56,022 bases of DNA from Rhizobium pisi (GCF_003938655.1 NZ_RJJT01000033.1:1-56022), one strand, 5' to 3'; shown: positions 43,742 through 52,092, counted from the first letter of the stretch. The notes: generated by a model not told the origin, from the letters alone. A program made the numbers and translations.

Positions 43742-44467
43742 ATGCTGAGCAGTTCTCGTTTTTTCTACAGCCTGGACCGGATCTCCGCAGCGCCGACATT
43801 GCGGGATCTGGAAACAGCACTGGATGAAGTTCGCCATATCTATGCGATATCGCACATGGTTCTGCATGTGACCCGCTCCTCGGGGGCGGCGGCCATCAAC
43901 CCGTTGCTGATGCTGACCTATCCTCCCGAGTGGGTGAAACAATATCTTGAACGGGATTACTTCAGCATCGATCCCGTCGTGCGCCTCGGCCGGCGTGGCT
44001 TCCTGCCGGTGGAATGGTCCGCGTCGAAATGGGATTCCGGCCGGGCGCGTGTCTTCTTCAAGGAGGCGATGGCCTTCGGTGTCGGCCGGCAAGGCGTGAC
44101 CCTGCCGGTGCGGGGACCGCAAGGCGAGCGATCGCTGTTTACGGTCACATCAAATCATCCCGATGCCTATTGGCGGCAGTTCCGCATGGACAGCATGCGT
44201 GATCTCCAGTTTCTCGCCCACCATCTCCACGACCGGGCCATGGTTCTCTCGGGCATGCGAAAAATTGTCGACATTCCGCAATTGTCGCGCCGCGAGCTGC
44301 AATGCCTGGAGATGACGGCCAGCGGCCTTATGGCAAAACAGATCTGCGCCCGCCTGTCGATTTCGGTGAGTGCGGTGCAACTCTATCTCGCCTCGGCGCG
44401 CCGGAAACTGACCGTCGCCACGACGAGCGAAGCAGTTGCCAAGGCAACGGCGCTGGAGCTGATATAG
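43742..44467 (+). CDS. LuxR-type quorum-sensing regulator
   Basis: The 241-residue protein has an autoinducer-binding domain with the conserved pattern EWVKQYLERDYFSIDPVV, the Trp of FLPVEWSASKW and the Gly of VGRQGVTLPVRG, followed by a GerE-type helix-turn-helix (about residues 178-235; LSRRELQCLEMTASGLMAKQ). ATG 43742 gives the family length; upstream in-frame starts would add an unsupported extension. It most likely binds the signal made by the upstream synthase and could drive the adjacent unknown cluster as well as the synthase gene. Confidence 0.9.
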   Translation: MLSSSRFFYSLDRISAAPTLRDLETALDEVRHIYAISHMVLHVTRSSGAAAINPLLMLTYPPEWVKQYLERDYFSIDPVVRLGRRGFLPVEWSASKWDSGRARVFFKEAMAFGVGRQGVTLPVRGPQGERSLFTVTSNHPDAYWRQFRMDSMRDLQFLAHHLHDRAMVLSGMRKIVDIPQLSRRELQCLEMTASGLMAKQICARLSISVSAVQLYLASARRKLTVATTSEAVAKATALELI

Positions 44468-44589
44468 TTGAAATGCCTTCTCTGCTTGAGGTCAGACTTC
44501 TGTGGAGGACCGGCCAATACCTTCATAGACAAGCGGGGCTGGCAGAACCTACATTGGCGTCCGGTATTACCTTTGACTAAGGAGGCTCC

Positions 44590-44952
44590 ATGGCGTCGCC
44601 GACCTCGCTCAAGCTCGATGACGAGCTGAAAGGTCGTGTCCAGCAACTGGCCGAAATCCGCCGCCGTTCGCCTCACTGGATCATGCGTGAAGCCATTGCG
44701 CAATATGTGGAGCGTGAGGACCTGCCCGAGCAATACCGGGAATGGCTCGTCGATTTCGGAGACAGCGGCTACGTGGCTCGCTACCGTATCGATGGGGACA
44801 CCTTGACGATCCTGGCGGTGCGGCACCTGAAGAAAGCAGGGTTCCGAAAAGACGAACCCATTGTATTGATGGCATCATCATCGGGGGAGGGACTGTATCA
44901 ATGCCTGCCGTCACGATACGCAATCTGCCCGAGGAAACCCACCGGGCGTTGA
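44590..44952 (+). pseudogene. CopG antitoxin fused to the tail of a ParE/RelE toxin
   Basis: The first 43 residues (from MASPTSLKLDDELKGRVQQL) are a ribbon-helix-helix antitoxin. From about residue 44 the sequence (DLPEQYREWLVDFGDSGYVA, then RYRIDGDTLTILAVRHLKKA) is the C-terminal part of its ParE-type toxin. The antitoxin tail and the toxin N-terminal half are missing, so an in-frame deletion has fused the two genes. The remaining 30 residues are unrelated read-through. A good AAGGAGG site precedes the start, so it may still be made as a DNA-binding fusion. The toxin part cannot be active. Confidence 0.75.
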
Positions 44953-45155
44953 AGGTAAGAGCCGGTCGTCACGGTCGCAGCATCGCAGCCGAAATCCGTG
45001 AAATTCTGGATGCGGCAGTACGGCCGGCTGAGCGGGTCAAGCTTGGCTCGCTGCTGGCATCGATCGGCCGCGAGGCAGGTCTTTCCGATGGGGATGTGGA
45101 CAGTCTGCAAAGCCTCCGTGACGAAGCACCTGCTGAGCCGATGAGTTTCGAATGA
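44901..45155 (+). CDS. FitA/VapB-like ribbon-helix-helix antitoxin
   Basis: The 84-residue protein begins MPAVTIRNLPEETHRALKVR and continues with GRSIAAEIREILDAAV, the standard FitA-type antitoxin fold. Its start lies within the upstream fusion gene in another frame. Its stop overlaps the ATG of a VapC remnant (45152-45155), the usual coupled arrangement. The antitoxin appears complete but its toxin does not, so it is an orphan. Confidence 0.82.
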   Translation: MPAVTIRNLPEETHRALKVRAGRHGRSIAAEIREILDAAVRPAERVKLGSLLASIGREAGLSDGDVDSLQSLRDEAPAEPMSFE

Positions 45156-45217
45156 TCCTAATTGAGACCAACGGCATTTCGGAGCCATGGAGCTCTTCCA
45201 GAGCTGTCCCTAGTTGA
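45152..45217 (+). pseudogene. N-terminal stub of a VapC-type PIN toxin
   Basis: ATG 45152 overlaps the antitoxin stop. The first 13 residues, MILIETNGISEPW, match the VapC opening normally written MILVDTNVISE, but the usual active-site Asp is replaced by Glu and the frame breaks down after the Trp. The frame ends at 45215-45217 after 21 residues. The toxin is therefore dead by truncation and the key residue has also changed. Confidence 0.6.
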
Positions 45218-45282
45218 TGGCGCGCGCATAGCGGTAAGATCGATCTGCATGCGCTGCGATGCGCAGCCGGGGCAACCGTGGT

Positions 45283-45747
45283 TCAGCGCCGACCTTTCGT
45301 CCGCGTCGCCAGGACATTCCGGATCGAGAAGCTGGAATGAATCCTGAGGACGCCTGGCAGAGCCGACAATATCTCCTTGTGGATCCGCTCGAACTCGCCG
45401 GCATTGGCGACCTCGACGCGCAGCAGATAGTCGGAGCCGCCCGTCATCAGGAAGCATTCCCGGATTTCGGGATGCCGGCGGACGGCCGCCTCGAAGCGGT
45501 CGAGGTAATCCTCCGTCTGCCGCTCGAGGGTGATGTTGATGATCACGGCGATCGTCGCATCCGCATTGCCGGTGTCGACCAGCGCTGTGTAGCCGCGGAT
45601 CACGCCCGATTTTTCCATGATCTTGATGCGCCTGAGACAGGCCGACGGCGACAGGCCGATCTCGGCGGCGAGCTTGGCATTGCTCATGCGGGCATCGAGG
45701 CGCAGCAGCCTCAGGATATTGCGGTCGATCGTGTCGAGGGCGTGCAT
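45283..45747 (-). CDS. Lrp/AsnC-family regulator of the D-alanine genes
   Basis: The 154-residue protein has the Lrp/AsnC layout: helix-turn-helix at residues 5-55 (LDTIDRNILRLLRLDARMSN, then KLAAEIGLSPSACLRRIK) and an RAM effector domain. It is divergent from dadX, and the region between them carries multiple AATAAT/ATTATT half-sites. Such regulators commonly activate alanine catabolic dad operons on sensing alanine. That role here is inferred from position. Confidence 0.88.
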   Translation of the reverse strand: MHALDTIDRNILRLLRLDARMSNAKLAAEIGLSPSACLRRIKIMEKSGVIRGYTALVDTGNADATIAVIINITLERQTEDYLDRFEAAVRRHPEIRECFLMTGGSDYLLRVEVANAGEFERIHKEILSALPGVLRIHSSFSIRNVLATRTKGRR

Positions 45748-45752
45748 GATGG

Positions 45753-45840
45753 ATTATTCCGAACGGTTATCGATTATGCGAATAATAGACAGATCATGCA
45801 ATAATCGATGAATGAATGACAGGCAATTTCGCTGATTATT
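45753..45840. promoter_or_regulatory. Lrp-type binding region between the regulator and dadX
   Basis: Inverted half-sites ATTATTC (45753-45759) and GAATAAT (45780-45786), a nested pair CGATTAT (45771-45777) and ATAATCG (45801-45807), and a further ATTATT near 45835 lie within 90 bases. AT-rich, dyad-related, repeated sites are typical for Lrp family octamers that wrap DNA. The array spans the only promoter region available to both genes. Confidence 0.55.
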
Positions 45841-45871
45841 TCATAAGCTCTTGATATCAACAGGAGCAGAC

Positions 45872-47005
45872 ATGGATAGCGATATTTTGGTTTCCCGCCC
45901 ACGCGCTGCCACGACCATGCAGGGAGCCACGGGCTATCTGACGATCGATCTTGCAGCACTCGGCCGCAACTATCGCAAGCTCGCATCGATGTTGGCGCCG
46001 GCCCGCACGGGGGCCGTCGTCAAGGCCGATGCCTATGGCCTCGGCGCCGAACGAGTTGCGGGCGCGCTCTACGATCAGAGTTGCCGGCATTTCTTCGTCG
46101 CCCAGTTCGTCGAGGCCGTGCGGCTTCGGCCGGCCCTTGCGCGGGACGCCCAGATTTTCGTGTTGAACGGCCTGCAGCCGGGCAATGAGATCGCCTGTGC
46201 CGAGATGGGTGTCGTTCCTGTTCTGAATTCGCTCGACCAGTGGCGGCAATGGTCGGCGGCGGCGCGGATGCTGAAGCGCTGCCTGCCCGCCGTCCTGCAG
46301 TTCGACACCGGCATGTCGCGGCTCGGCTTTCCCAGGGAAGAGCGGGCTGAACTGGCGGCAGCCCTTGGCGACGGCGCCAACGTCGAGATCCTCTTCATCA
46401 TGAGCCATCTGGCTTCGGCCGACGACGCGGAAAGTGAGCAGAATGGCGAGCAGCGTGCCGAAATGTCCCGTATCGCCGACGAATTTCCGGGCTTCGACAT
46501 TTCCTTCGCCAATTCCGGCGGCGTTTTCCTGGGCGACGCCTATCACGGCGTGCTCGCCCGCCCCGGCATCGCGCTCTATGGCGGCGCTCCGAGCGCCGGC
46601 GAAGAGAACCCGATGGAGCCGGTCGTCAGCCTCGATGTCGCCGTCGTGCAGACACGCATCGTGCCATCAGGCACGAAGGTCGGTTATGGAGGCGCGCATG
46701 TCACCCAACGGGAAATGCGGCTCGCCACCATTGCCGCCGGCTATGCCGACGGCCTGCCGCGCTGTCTCGGCGACCGCGGCGCCGTCTATTTCAAGGGCAT
46801 CCGCCTGCCGATCGTCGGCCGCGTGTCGATGGACAGCATCACTGTCGACATATCGGCCCTGCCGGAGGGCGCATTGACCTTCGGCAGCCTTGTCGAAGTG
46901 CTCGGCCGCCATCAGACGCTCGAAGACGTCGCGCGCGACGCCGACACCATCTCCTACGAAATCTTAACCGGCCTGGGCGACCGTTACGACAGGCAATATC
47001 GCTGA
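45872..47005 (+). CDS. dadX: Catabolic alanine racemase DadX
   Basis: The 377-residue protein is a PLP-dependent racemase: the Schiff-base Lys lies in AVVKADAYGLG near residue 50 and the opposite catalytic Tyr in VGYGGAH near residue 272. It interconverts L- and D-alanine, feeding the D-amino acid dehydrogenase encoded next. ATG 45872 has CAGGAG upstream. Partner dadA and the Lrp regulator make a catabolic rather than cell-wall role most likely. Confidence 0.9.
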   Translation: MDSDILVSRPRAATTMQGATGYLTIDLAALGRNYRKLASMLAPARTGAVVKADAYGLGAERVAGALYDQSCRHFFVAQFVEAVRLRPALARDAQIFVLNGLQPGNEIACAEMGVVPVLNSLDQWRQWSAAARMLKRCLPAVLQFDTGMSRLGFPREERAELAAALGDGANVEILFIMSHLASADDAESEQNGEQRAEMSRIADEFPGFDISFANSGGVFLGDAYHGVLARPGIALYGGAPSAGEENPMEPVVSLDVAVVQTRIVPSGTKVGYGGAHVTQREMRLATIAAGYADGLPRCLGDRGAVYFKGIRLPIVGRVSMDSITVDISALPEGALTFGSLVEVLGRHQTLEDVARDADTISYEILTGLGDRYDRQYR

Positions 47006-47036
47006 GATCAGGCGGCTCCACACCATTGGGAATATC

Positions 47037-48305
47037 ATGAAAGTCATCGTTCTGGGAGCCGGCATCCTCGGCGTCACATCCGCTTATCAGCTCGCCAAAT
47101 CTGGCCACGAGGTCACGGTCGTCGACCGCCAGCCGGGGCCGGCGCTGGAGACGAGTTTTGCCAATGCCGGCGAAGTCTCCTTCGGCTATTGCTCGCCATG
47201 GGCAGCGCCCGGGATTCCCATGAAGGCCATGAAGTGGCTGTTCATGAAACACGCGCCCCTCATCCTGCGCCCGAAACTCGACCTGGCCATGCTCTCCTGG
47301 ATGGCGAGGATGCTGTCGAACTGCACCTCCGAGCGCTACGCGCTCAATAAGAGCCGCATGCTGCGCCTTGCCGATTACAGCCGCATCGCGCTCGCCGAGC
47401 TTCGCACGGAGACCGGCATCGCCTATGACGAGCGCATGCAGGGAACCCTGCAGCTGTTCCGCACGCAGCAGCAACTCGACGCTTCGGCAAAGGACGTCAA
47501 GGCGCTCGCCGCCGACGGCATTCCCTATGAGGTGCTGGACCGGGACGGCTGCATCCGCGTCGAACCGGCGCTAAGGCACGTGCGCGACAAGATCGTCGGC
47601 GGCCTGCTGACCCCGAAGGACGAAACCGGCGACTGCTTCAAGTTCACCAACGCGCTGGCGGCCAAAGCCGAAGCGCTCGGCGTCCGCTTCGCCTACGGCA
47701 CGACGATCAAGGCGCTTGATGTCGAGGTTGGCCGCGTGCGCGGGGTGATCACCGCTCGCGATGGCGATCGCGAGCGCGAGCGGATGAGCGCGGATGCTGT
47801 TGTCGTGGCGCTCGGCAGCTATTCGCCGCTGCTTTTAAAGCCCTTCGGCATCAGCCTGCCGGTCTATCCCGTCAAGGGCTACTCGCTGACTATCCCGATC
47901 ACCGATGCGGCGCGCGCACCGGAATCGACCGTCATGGACGAGACCTACAAGATCGCCATCACCCGGCTCGGCGACCGCATCCGGGTCGGCGGCATGGCGG
48001 AGATTTCAGGCTATACCAACGATCTTGGGCTCGCGCGGCGCAGCACGCTGGAGCATTCCGTCACCGATCTCTTCCCCGGCGGCGATGTTTCCAAGGCCTC
48101 CTTCTGGTGCGGCCTGCGCCCGATGACGCCGGACGGTACGCCCGTCATCGGCCCAACCAGGATTATCGGCCTCTTCCTCAATACCGGCCACGGCACGCTC
48201 GGCTGGACCATGAGCACCGGGTCGGCGCGGCTGATCGGTGACCTCGTCAGCGGCCGCACGCCTGAGATCGACGCGAAGGATCTGGCAGTCAGCCGATATG
48301 GTTGA
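47037..48305 (+). CDS. dadA: D-amino acid dehydrogenase small subunit DadA
   Basis: The 422-residue flavoprotein opens with an FAD-binding motif (VIVLGAGILGVTSAYQLAKS) and keeps the DadA sequences SFANAGEVSFGY and MTPDGTPVIGPT. It oxidises D-alanine and other D-amino acids to keto acids, delivering electrons to the respiratory chain at the inner membrane. It starts 31 bases after dadX and is surely cotranscribed with it. The gene appears complete and normal. Confidence 0.92.
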   Translation: MKVIVLGAGILGVTSAYQLAKSGHEVTVVDRQPGPALETSFANAGEVSFGYCSPWAAPGIPMKAMKWLFMKHAPLILRPKLDLAMLSWMARMLSNCTSERYALNKSRMLRLADYSRIALAELRTETGIAYDERMQGTLQLFRTQQQLDASAKDVKALAADGIPYEVLDRDGCIRVEPALRHVRDKIVGGLLTPKDETGDCFKFTNALAAKAEALGVRFAYGTTIKALDVEVGRVRGVITARDGDRERERMSADAVVVALGSYSPLLLKPFGISLPVYPVKGYSLTIPITDAARAPESTVMDETYKIAITRLGDRIRVGGMAEISGYTNDLGLARRSTLEHSVTDLFPGGDVSKASFWCGLRPMTPDGTPVIGPTRIIGLFLNTGHGTLGWTMSTGSARLIGDLVSGRTPEIDAKDLAVSRYG

Positions 48306-48377
48306 TTTTGCTTCTAGAGAATGCGCGTAATGTACAAATCGATTATCACCGACGAGTATCGCCTTTCGAGGTCATGA

Positions 48378-49397
48378 ATGTCCGTTGATTCCCGTATGCA
48401 CACCAGTGGCAGCCTCCCCCGACCCCCGGCGACGCAGAACGTGTCGTTCGGGGAAACGGCGCACAGCGGAACTGACCCGGACTTGCTCTCGGAATTATTG
48501 TCGACGCCACCCTCTCCGATCAAGGTCACGGCGGAAGGCGATATGCCCGTTTCATTCCGCTGCAGTTTCGTCTCCGCTGGAGAGGTGGCGGTAGCCGACT
48601 GCGCTTACGAAGGCACGCTTCTCATCAAGCGGAAGGCGCCCAGCGTCGGGATGATCGTTTTCCTGCCGGTGGAGGGGAACGTTTGCTTCGACGGCCGGCG
48701 GGAGGAAATATATTCAGCTCCCGCTCGTGGTACGATCCTTGAGGCGGGTCGTTCCATGGGCGCCCGCATATTGGGCCGGCGCCGTCATTTCGGCCTGTTC
48801 GTCGATCAGGCGAAGATCACCAGTCACCTGACGCATATGTTCGAACGAACGATCAGCGGCGACCTCGATTTTCATCCTCACATCGATCTGACGGCGGGTC
48901 CGGGATTGGTGTTGCAGCAGATTGTCTCGAACCTCCATAGCGGACTGAGCGACAACGGACCGCTGCAACGATCACCGCTGGCCGTCGGCTCGCTTTGTGA
49001 TGCGGCGGTCTATCTGCTGCTGGAAAGCTGCCGCCATCGCTATTCGGACGAACTTGCGCTGCCGGCTCCGACGCCGGCCCCACGCCATGTTAAGTGGGCG
49101 ATCGACTTCATGCAGGAGCACATTGCCGAGCCGATTTCGCTCAACGATATCGCGGCGGCGGCCAAGGTGAGCGTTCGGACTTTGCAACAGGGTTTCCGGC
49201 AGTTCAGGAATACGACGCCGATGGCCTACCTGCAAGAAATCCGGATACTTGCCGCCCATCGCGACCTGCTCGATGCGGGCATGAGACTGACCGTCGCCGA
49301 CATTGCTATGCGATGGGGCTTTACCCATTTCGGGCGATTTGCTGCCGAGTATAAAAGGCGTTTCGGCCAGTTGCCATCGCAGACCTTGAAGCGTTGA
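48378..49397 (+). CDS. AraC-family transcriptional regulator
   Basis: The 339-residue protein has a C-terminal AraC/XylS double helix-turn-helix (about residues 235-335, including ISLNDIAAAAKVSVRTLQQG and VADIAMRWGFTHFGRFAAEY). The N-terminal domain is of the kind found in AraC regulators with a cupin-like sensor. It begins 72 bases after dadA on the same strand, so it may be cotranscribed, but its targets are unknown. Overlap at its 3' end with the minus-strand gene is due to erosion of that neighbour. Confidence 0.85.
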   Translation: MSVDSRMHTSGSLPRPPATQNVSFGETAHSGTDPDLLSELLSTPPSPIKVTAEGDMPVSFRCSFVSAGEVAVADCAYEGTLLIKRKAPSVGMIVFLPVEGNVCFDGRREEIYSAPARGTILEAGRSMGARILGRRRHFGLFVDQAKITSHLTHMFERTISGDLDFHPHIDLTAGPGLVLQQIVSNLHSGLSDNGPLQRSPLAVGSLCDAAVYLLLESCRHRYSDELALPAPTPAPRHVKWAIDFMQEHIAEPISLNDIAAAAKVSVRTLQQGFRQFRNTTPMAYLQEIRILAAHRDLLDAGMRLTVADIAMRWGFTHFGRFAAEYKRRFGQLPSQTLKR

Positions 49398-49671
49398 GTT
49401 CTGGCCTGCAGATCAGTCGATCGCCGGCATAATCGTTGATCTGTTCCTCGGGATCGCCATCGGTGTCGTTGACCACGAACACCCAGCCCATAAGGCTCGT
49501 GCCGTCATAGATGTGGAGATACCTTTCGTCACCCGCCTCAAGGGCTTCCTGCGCCTTAGCCGCTTCCACGCCGAGGTAGTCGGGCTCGCCGGGCTCGTCG
49601 TAGAAGCATTTCATGATCCAACCCCGCGCCTCGCAGTGACCGAGCAGTTCTTTGAGGGTTTTGATGGTCAT
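49321..49671 (-). CDS. Small hypothetical protein with altered C-terminus
   Basis: The first 82 or so residues (MTIKTLKELLGHCEARGWIM, up to EEQINDYAGD) look like a real, acidic, well-composed protein. The last 30 residues run backwards through the end of the AraC gene and are probably not original. A natural reading is that a conserved small gene has lost its 3' end at a junction near 49420. I know of no function for this family. Confidence 0.5.
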   Translation of the reverse strand: MTIKTLKELLGHCEARGWIMKCFYDEPGEPDYLGVEAAKAQEALEAGDERYLHIYDGTSLMGWVFVVNDTDGDPEEQINDYAGDRLICRPELNASRSAMATGRNAFYTRQQIARNG

Positions 49672-49770
49672 TCGCTTGGCTCGCTTTCTGCGTTGCTGAT
49701 GCTTTGTTTTAGCAATCGCGCGCTTGGAATGCGGCAGGTGAAGAGTGGATTGACGCAGCTGAATAGATAG

Positions 49771-49838
49771 GTAGCTAACGAGCTACCGAGCTAAGCGAAA
49801 CGGGCGCTCGAAAGCGCCTGCGCTCGAAAGCGCCCGTT
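49771..49838. repeat. Cluster of hairpins between AAA remnant and small hypothetical gene
   Basis: GTAGCT/AGCTAC (49771-49786) is followed by a nested structure at 49799-49838. There GGCGCT-CGAA-AGCGCC (49803-49818) and GCGCT-CGAA-AGCGC (49820-49833) are repeated in tandem, and an outer stem AACGGGCGCT/AGCGCCCGTT encloses both. It can fold as two small hairpins or one long one and probably ends transcription of the upstream minus-strand remnant. Confidence 0.55.
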
Positions 49839-49864
49839 AGGTTCAGTGGGATCCGCCCGTGGTA

Positions 49865-50140
49865 TCAGGCAACGGCCTTCAGCTCCGGCTTGCCGAGGTA
49901 GTCAGGCGCCTGGAGCATTTCGCGCTCGAAGCGGATGGCTTCCTCGATCTCCTCGACCAGGCGCTCATACGTCACGGCCTCACCATCGAGCTTTGCCATC
50001 GTGGAGGCCGTGCGGATGACGTTCATGATCTGACGACCGTTGAGATCGGCGTCAGCCAGCTTCGCGATGTCCTCGGTAGTGACGGTGAGGCCGGCTGCCT
50101 TGAGCAGGCTTTCGCCCCACCGCATCGAGTTTGACGAGCA
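49865..50140 (-). pseudogene. C-terminal fragment of an AAA+ ATPase
   Basis: About 88 residues (WGESLLKAAGLTVTTEDIAK through the end at GKPELKAVA) look like the small helical C-terminal subdomain of an AAA+ ATPase, including the sensor-2-like DLNGRQIMNVIRTA. Walker motifs and the rest of the ATPase core are absent. Upstream, the frame decays near 50150, about 145 bases before the transglutaminase start. This is a remnant left by insertion or deletion. Confidence 0.55.
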
Positions 50141-50285
50141 GGGCGCGGGTTCTTCTTGCGGGAAACGCAGAAACGGCTCAGCATGGTCGATGAGATGCGC
50201 TATGCGGGCAGGGCACTTCCGCGAAAGCGGCACGGCCCCTTGGAAAGAGCAGCGTGAACAAATTATCCCACGGCAGCACGCTTCG

Positions 50286-51167
50286 ATGACAATTTTTTCC
50301 GTTCGCCACATCACATCCTATCGTTACCTCAGGGAGGTCGAATTCGGCGAGCATCGATTGATGTTCCGGCCGCGCGACAGCTTCGATCAACGGCTCATCG
50401 AGGCCTCGTTGACGACCTATCCGGAAGATAGCCAAGTGCGCTGGATCCACGACGTTTTCGGCAATTGCGTCGCGCTCGTCGATATTTCAAGACCAGCCGC
50501 CGAGCTTCATTTCGAAACCTGGATCACGCTCGACCATACGCCGCAGGTCGCTCTGGATCTTCGGGTCGACGATGATGCACTGACCTACCCCTTCGCTTAT
50601 CATCACGAAGAGCTTCCCGATCTCATGCCGGCGATGCAGCGCCATTATCCCGACCCCGCAGACGAGGTGGGACGCTGGGCTCGCCAGTTCCTGCGCCATG
50701 GGCAGACGACGGAAACCGGGCATCTGCTGATGACGCTTTGTTATGCCATCCGCGAAAGCTTTGCCTACGCGCGCCGTCTGGAGCATGGAACGCAGACGCC
50801 GATCCAGACCCTGCAGCGTCGTTCCGGCACCTGTCGGGACTTCGCCCTGCTGATGATGGAGGCGGCGCGCGCGCTCGGCCTCGCGGCGCGGTTCGTCACG
50901 GGTTATGTTTATGTTCCCGACCGGGACGGCTCCACCGTGCTCGGCGGCGGTTCGACGCATGCATGGTGCCAGATCTATCTTCCCGGCGCCGGCTGGACGG
51001 AGTTCGATCCGACCAACGGGATCGTCGGCAACCGCGATCTCATTCGTGTCGCGGTTGCCCGCGATCCGCGCCAGGCAGTCCCGTTGAGCGGCAGCTATGA
51101 CGGGGATGGGAAGGATTTCGACAGCATGACGGTGCAGGTGAACGTCACCACAAGGCAATCTGGCTAG
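50286..51167 (+). CDS. Transglutaminase-like cysteine protease, complete triad
   Basis: The 293-residue protein consists of an N-terminal beta domain typical of bacterial transglutaminase-like proteins (MTIFSVRHITSYRYLREVEF at the start) and a catalytic domain with C183 in RRSGTCRDFA, H225 in STHAWCQIYL and D241 in EFDPTNG. Such enzymes hydrolyse or form amide bonds; most are proteases. There is no signal peptide. ATG 50286 was selected because the conserved N-terminus begins there. The following gene is a homologue 97 bases downstream on the same strand. Confidence 0.85.
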   Translation: MTIFSVRHITSYRYLREVEFGEHRLMFRPRDSFDQRLIEASLTTYPEDSQVRWIHDVFGNCVALVDISRPAAELHFETWITLDHTPQVALDLRVDDDALTYPFAYHHEELPDLMPAMQRHYPDPADEVGRWARQFLRHGQTTETGHLLMTLCYAIRESFAYARRLEHGTQTPIQTLQRRSGTCRDFALLMMEAARALGLAARFVTGYVYVPDRDGSTVLGGGSTHAWCQIYLPGAGWTEFDPTNGIVGNRDLIRVAVARDPRQAVPLSGSYDGDGKDFDSMTVQVNVTTRQSG

Positions 51168-51264
51168 CCGCGCGGTGACAGTCCCGGTCTTGCGGGAACC
51201 GGGCGGCGCGATCAGCGTTCTTTACTCACTGCTGCCAAAGCGGAGACGCGACAAGGAAGCCACA

Positions 51265-52092
51265 ATGAAGATACGCGCCGGGTTTCATCTGGGCTACGAA
51301 TGCATGCAGCCAACGCCGATGCTGCTGGTCCTCAATATCCACCCCTCCCGTCGTGCCGATCTTCTCAGCGATCAGATCCTGACATTCGACCGGCCAATCG
51401 AGGCCTGGGAATATACCGATGTGTTCGGCAATGCCTGCAGCCGGATCGTCGCTCCGCCGGGCCTGACGACGATCTCGACGGAATTCGAGATCTACGACAG
51501 CGGCCAACCCGACATCGTTCCCGACGATGCCGTCCAGCATGCGATCAATGACCTGCCCGACGACGTGCTGGTCTTCCTGCTCGGCAGCCGCTATTGCGAC
51601 ACCGACAGGCTTGCCGATTTCGCCTGGGCGACGTTCTCGTCGACGCCGCTCGGCTGGGCGCGCGTCCAGGCGATCTGCGATTTCGTTCATGATCACATCA
51701 CCTTCGATTACCTGAAGGCCGATGTCCTCCGCACCGCGCATGGCGGCTTCACCGACAAGGCGGGCGTTTGCCGCGACTTTGCCCATCTCGCCATCGCGCT
51801 TTGCCGATGCATGAATATCCCAGCCAGATATTGCACGGGCTATCTCGGCGATATCGGCGTTCCGATCGACCCCAATCCGATGGATTTCAGCGCCTGGTTC
51901 GAGGTCTTTCTCGGCGGCCACTGGCATACGGTCGACGCCCGCCACAATACGCCGCGTATCGGTAGAATACTGATGGGGACCGGCCGAGATGCTACCGACG
52001 TCGCGATGTCGACGGCCTTTGGCCCGGCAACGCTTTCCCGTTTCGAGGTGATCACCGAGGAAGTGCCGCAGGAGGCACTCAAGGACGACTGA
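51265..52092 (+). CDS. Transglutaminase-like protein with Ser in the His position
   Basis: The 275-residue protein has the same general fold, with the putative nucleophile C169 in KAGVCRDFAHLA. Where the preceding paralogue has THAW, this one has FSAW, placing S209 at the catalytic His position; D and other core residues remain (HWHTVDARHN follows). It may be a non-catalytic partner or use another His nearby. Some subfamilies may carry this change by rule. AAGGAAG precedes ATG 51265. Confidence 0.8.
   Translation: MKIRAGFHLGYECMQPTPMLLVLNIHPSRRADLLSDQILTFDRPIEAWEYTDVFGNACSRIVAPPGLTTISTEFEIYDSGQPDIVPDDAVQHAINDLPDDVLVFLLGSRYCDTDRLADFAWATFSSTPLGWARVQAICDFVHDHITFDYLKADVLRTAHGGFTDKAGVCRDFAHLAIALCRCMNIPARYCTGYLGDIGVPIDPNPMDFSAWFEVFLGGHWHTVDARHNTPRIGRILMGTGRDATDVAMSTAFGPATLSRFEVITEEVPQEALKDD

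Noticed and set aside
42927..44467. Naming the luxI/luxR pair raIR, cinRI, rhiIR or traI/traR
   Set aside because: Family membership is clear but named rhizobial systems differ in gene order and neighbours; assignment would need alignment with reference proteins.
49799..49838. CRISPR-like repeat
   Set aside because: Only two short units without spacers of constant length; it is a nested hairpin.
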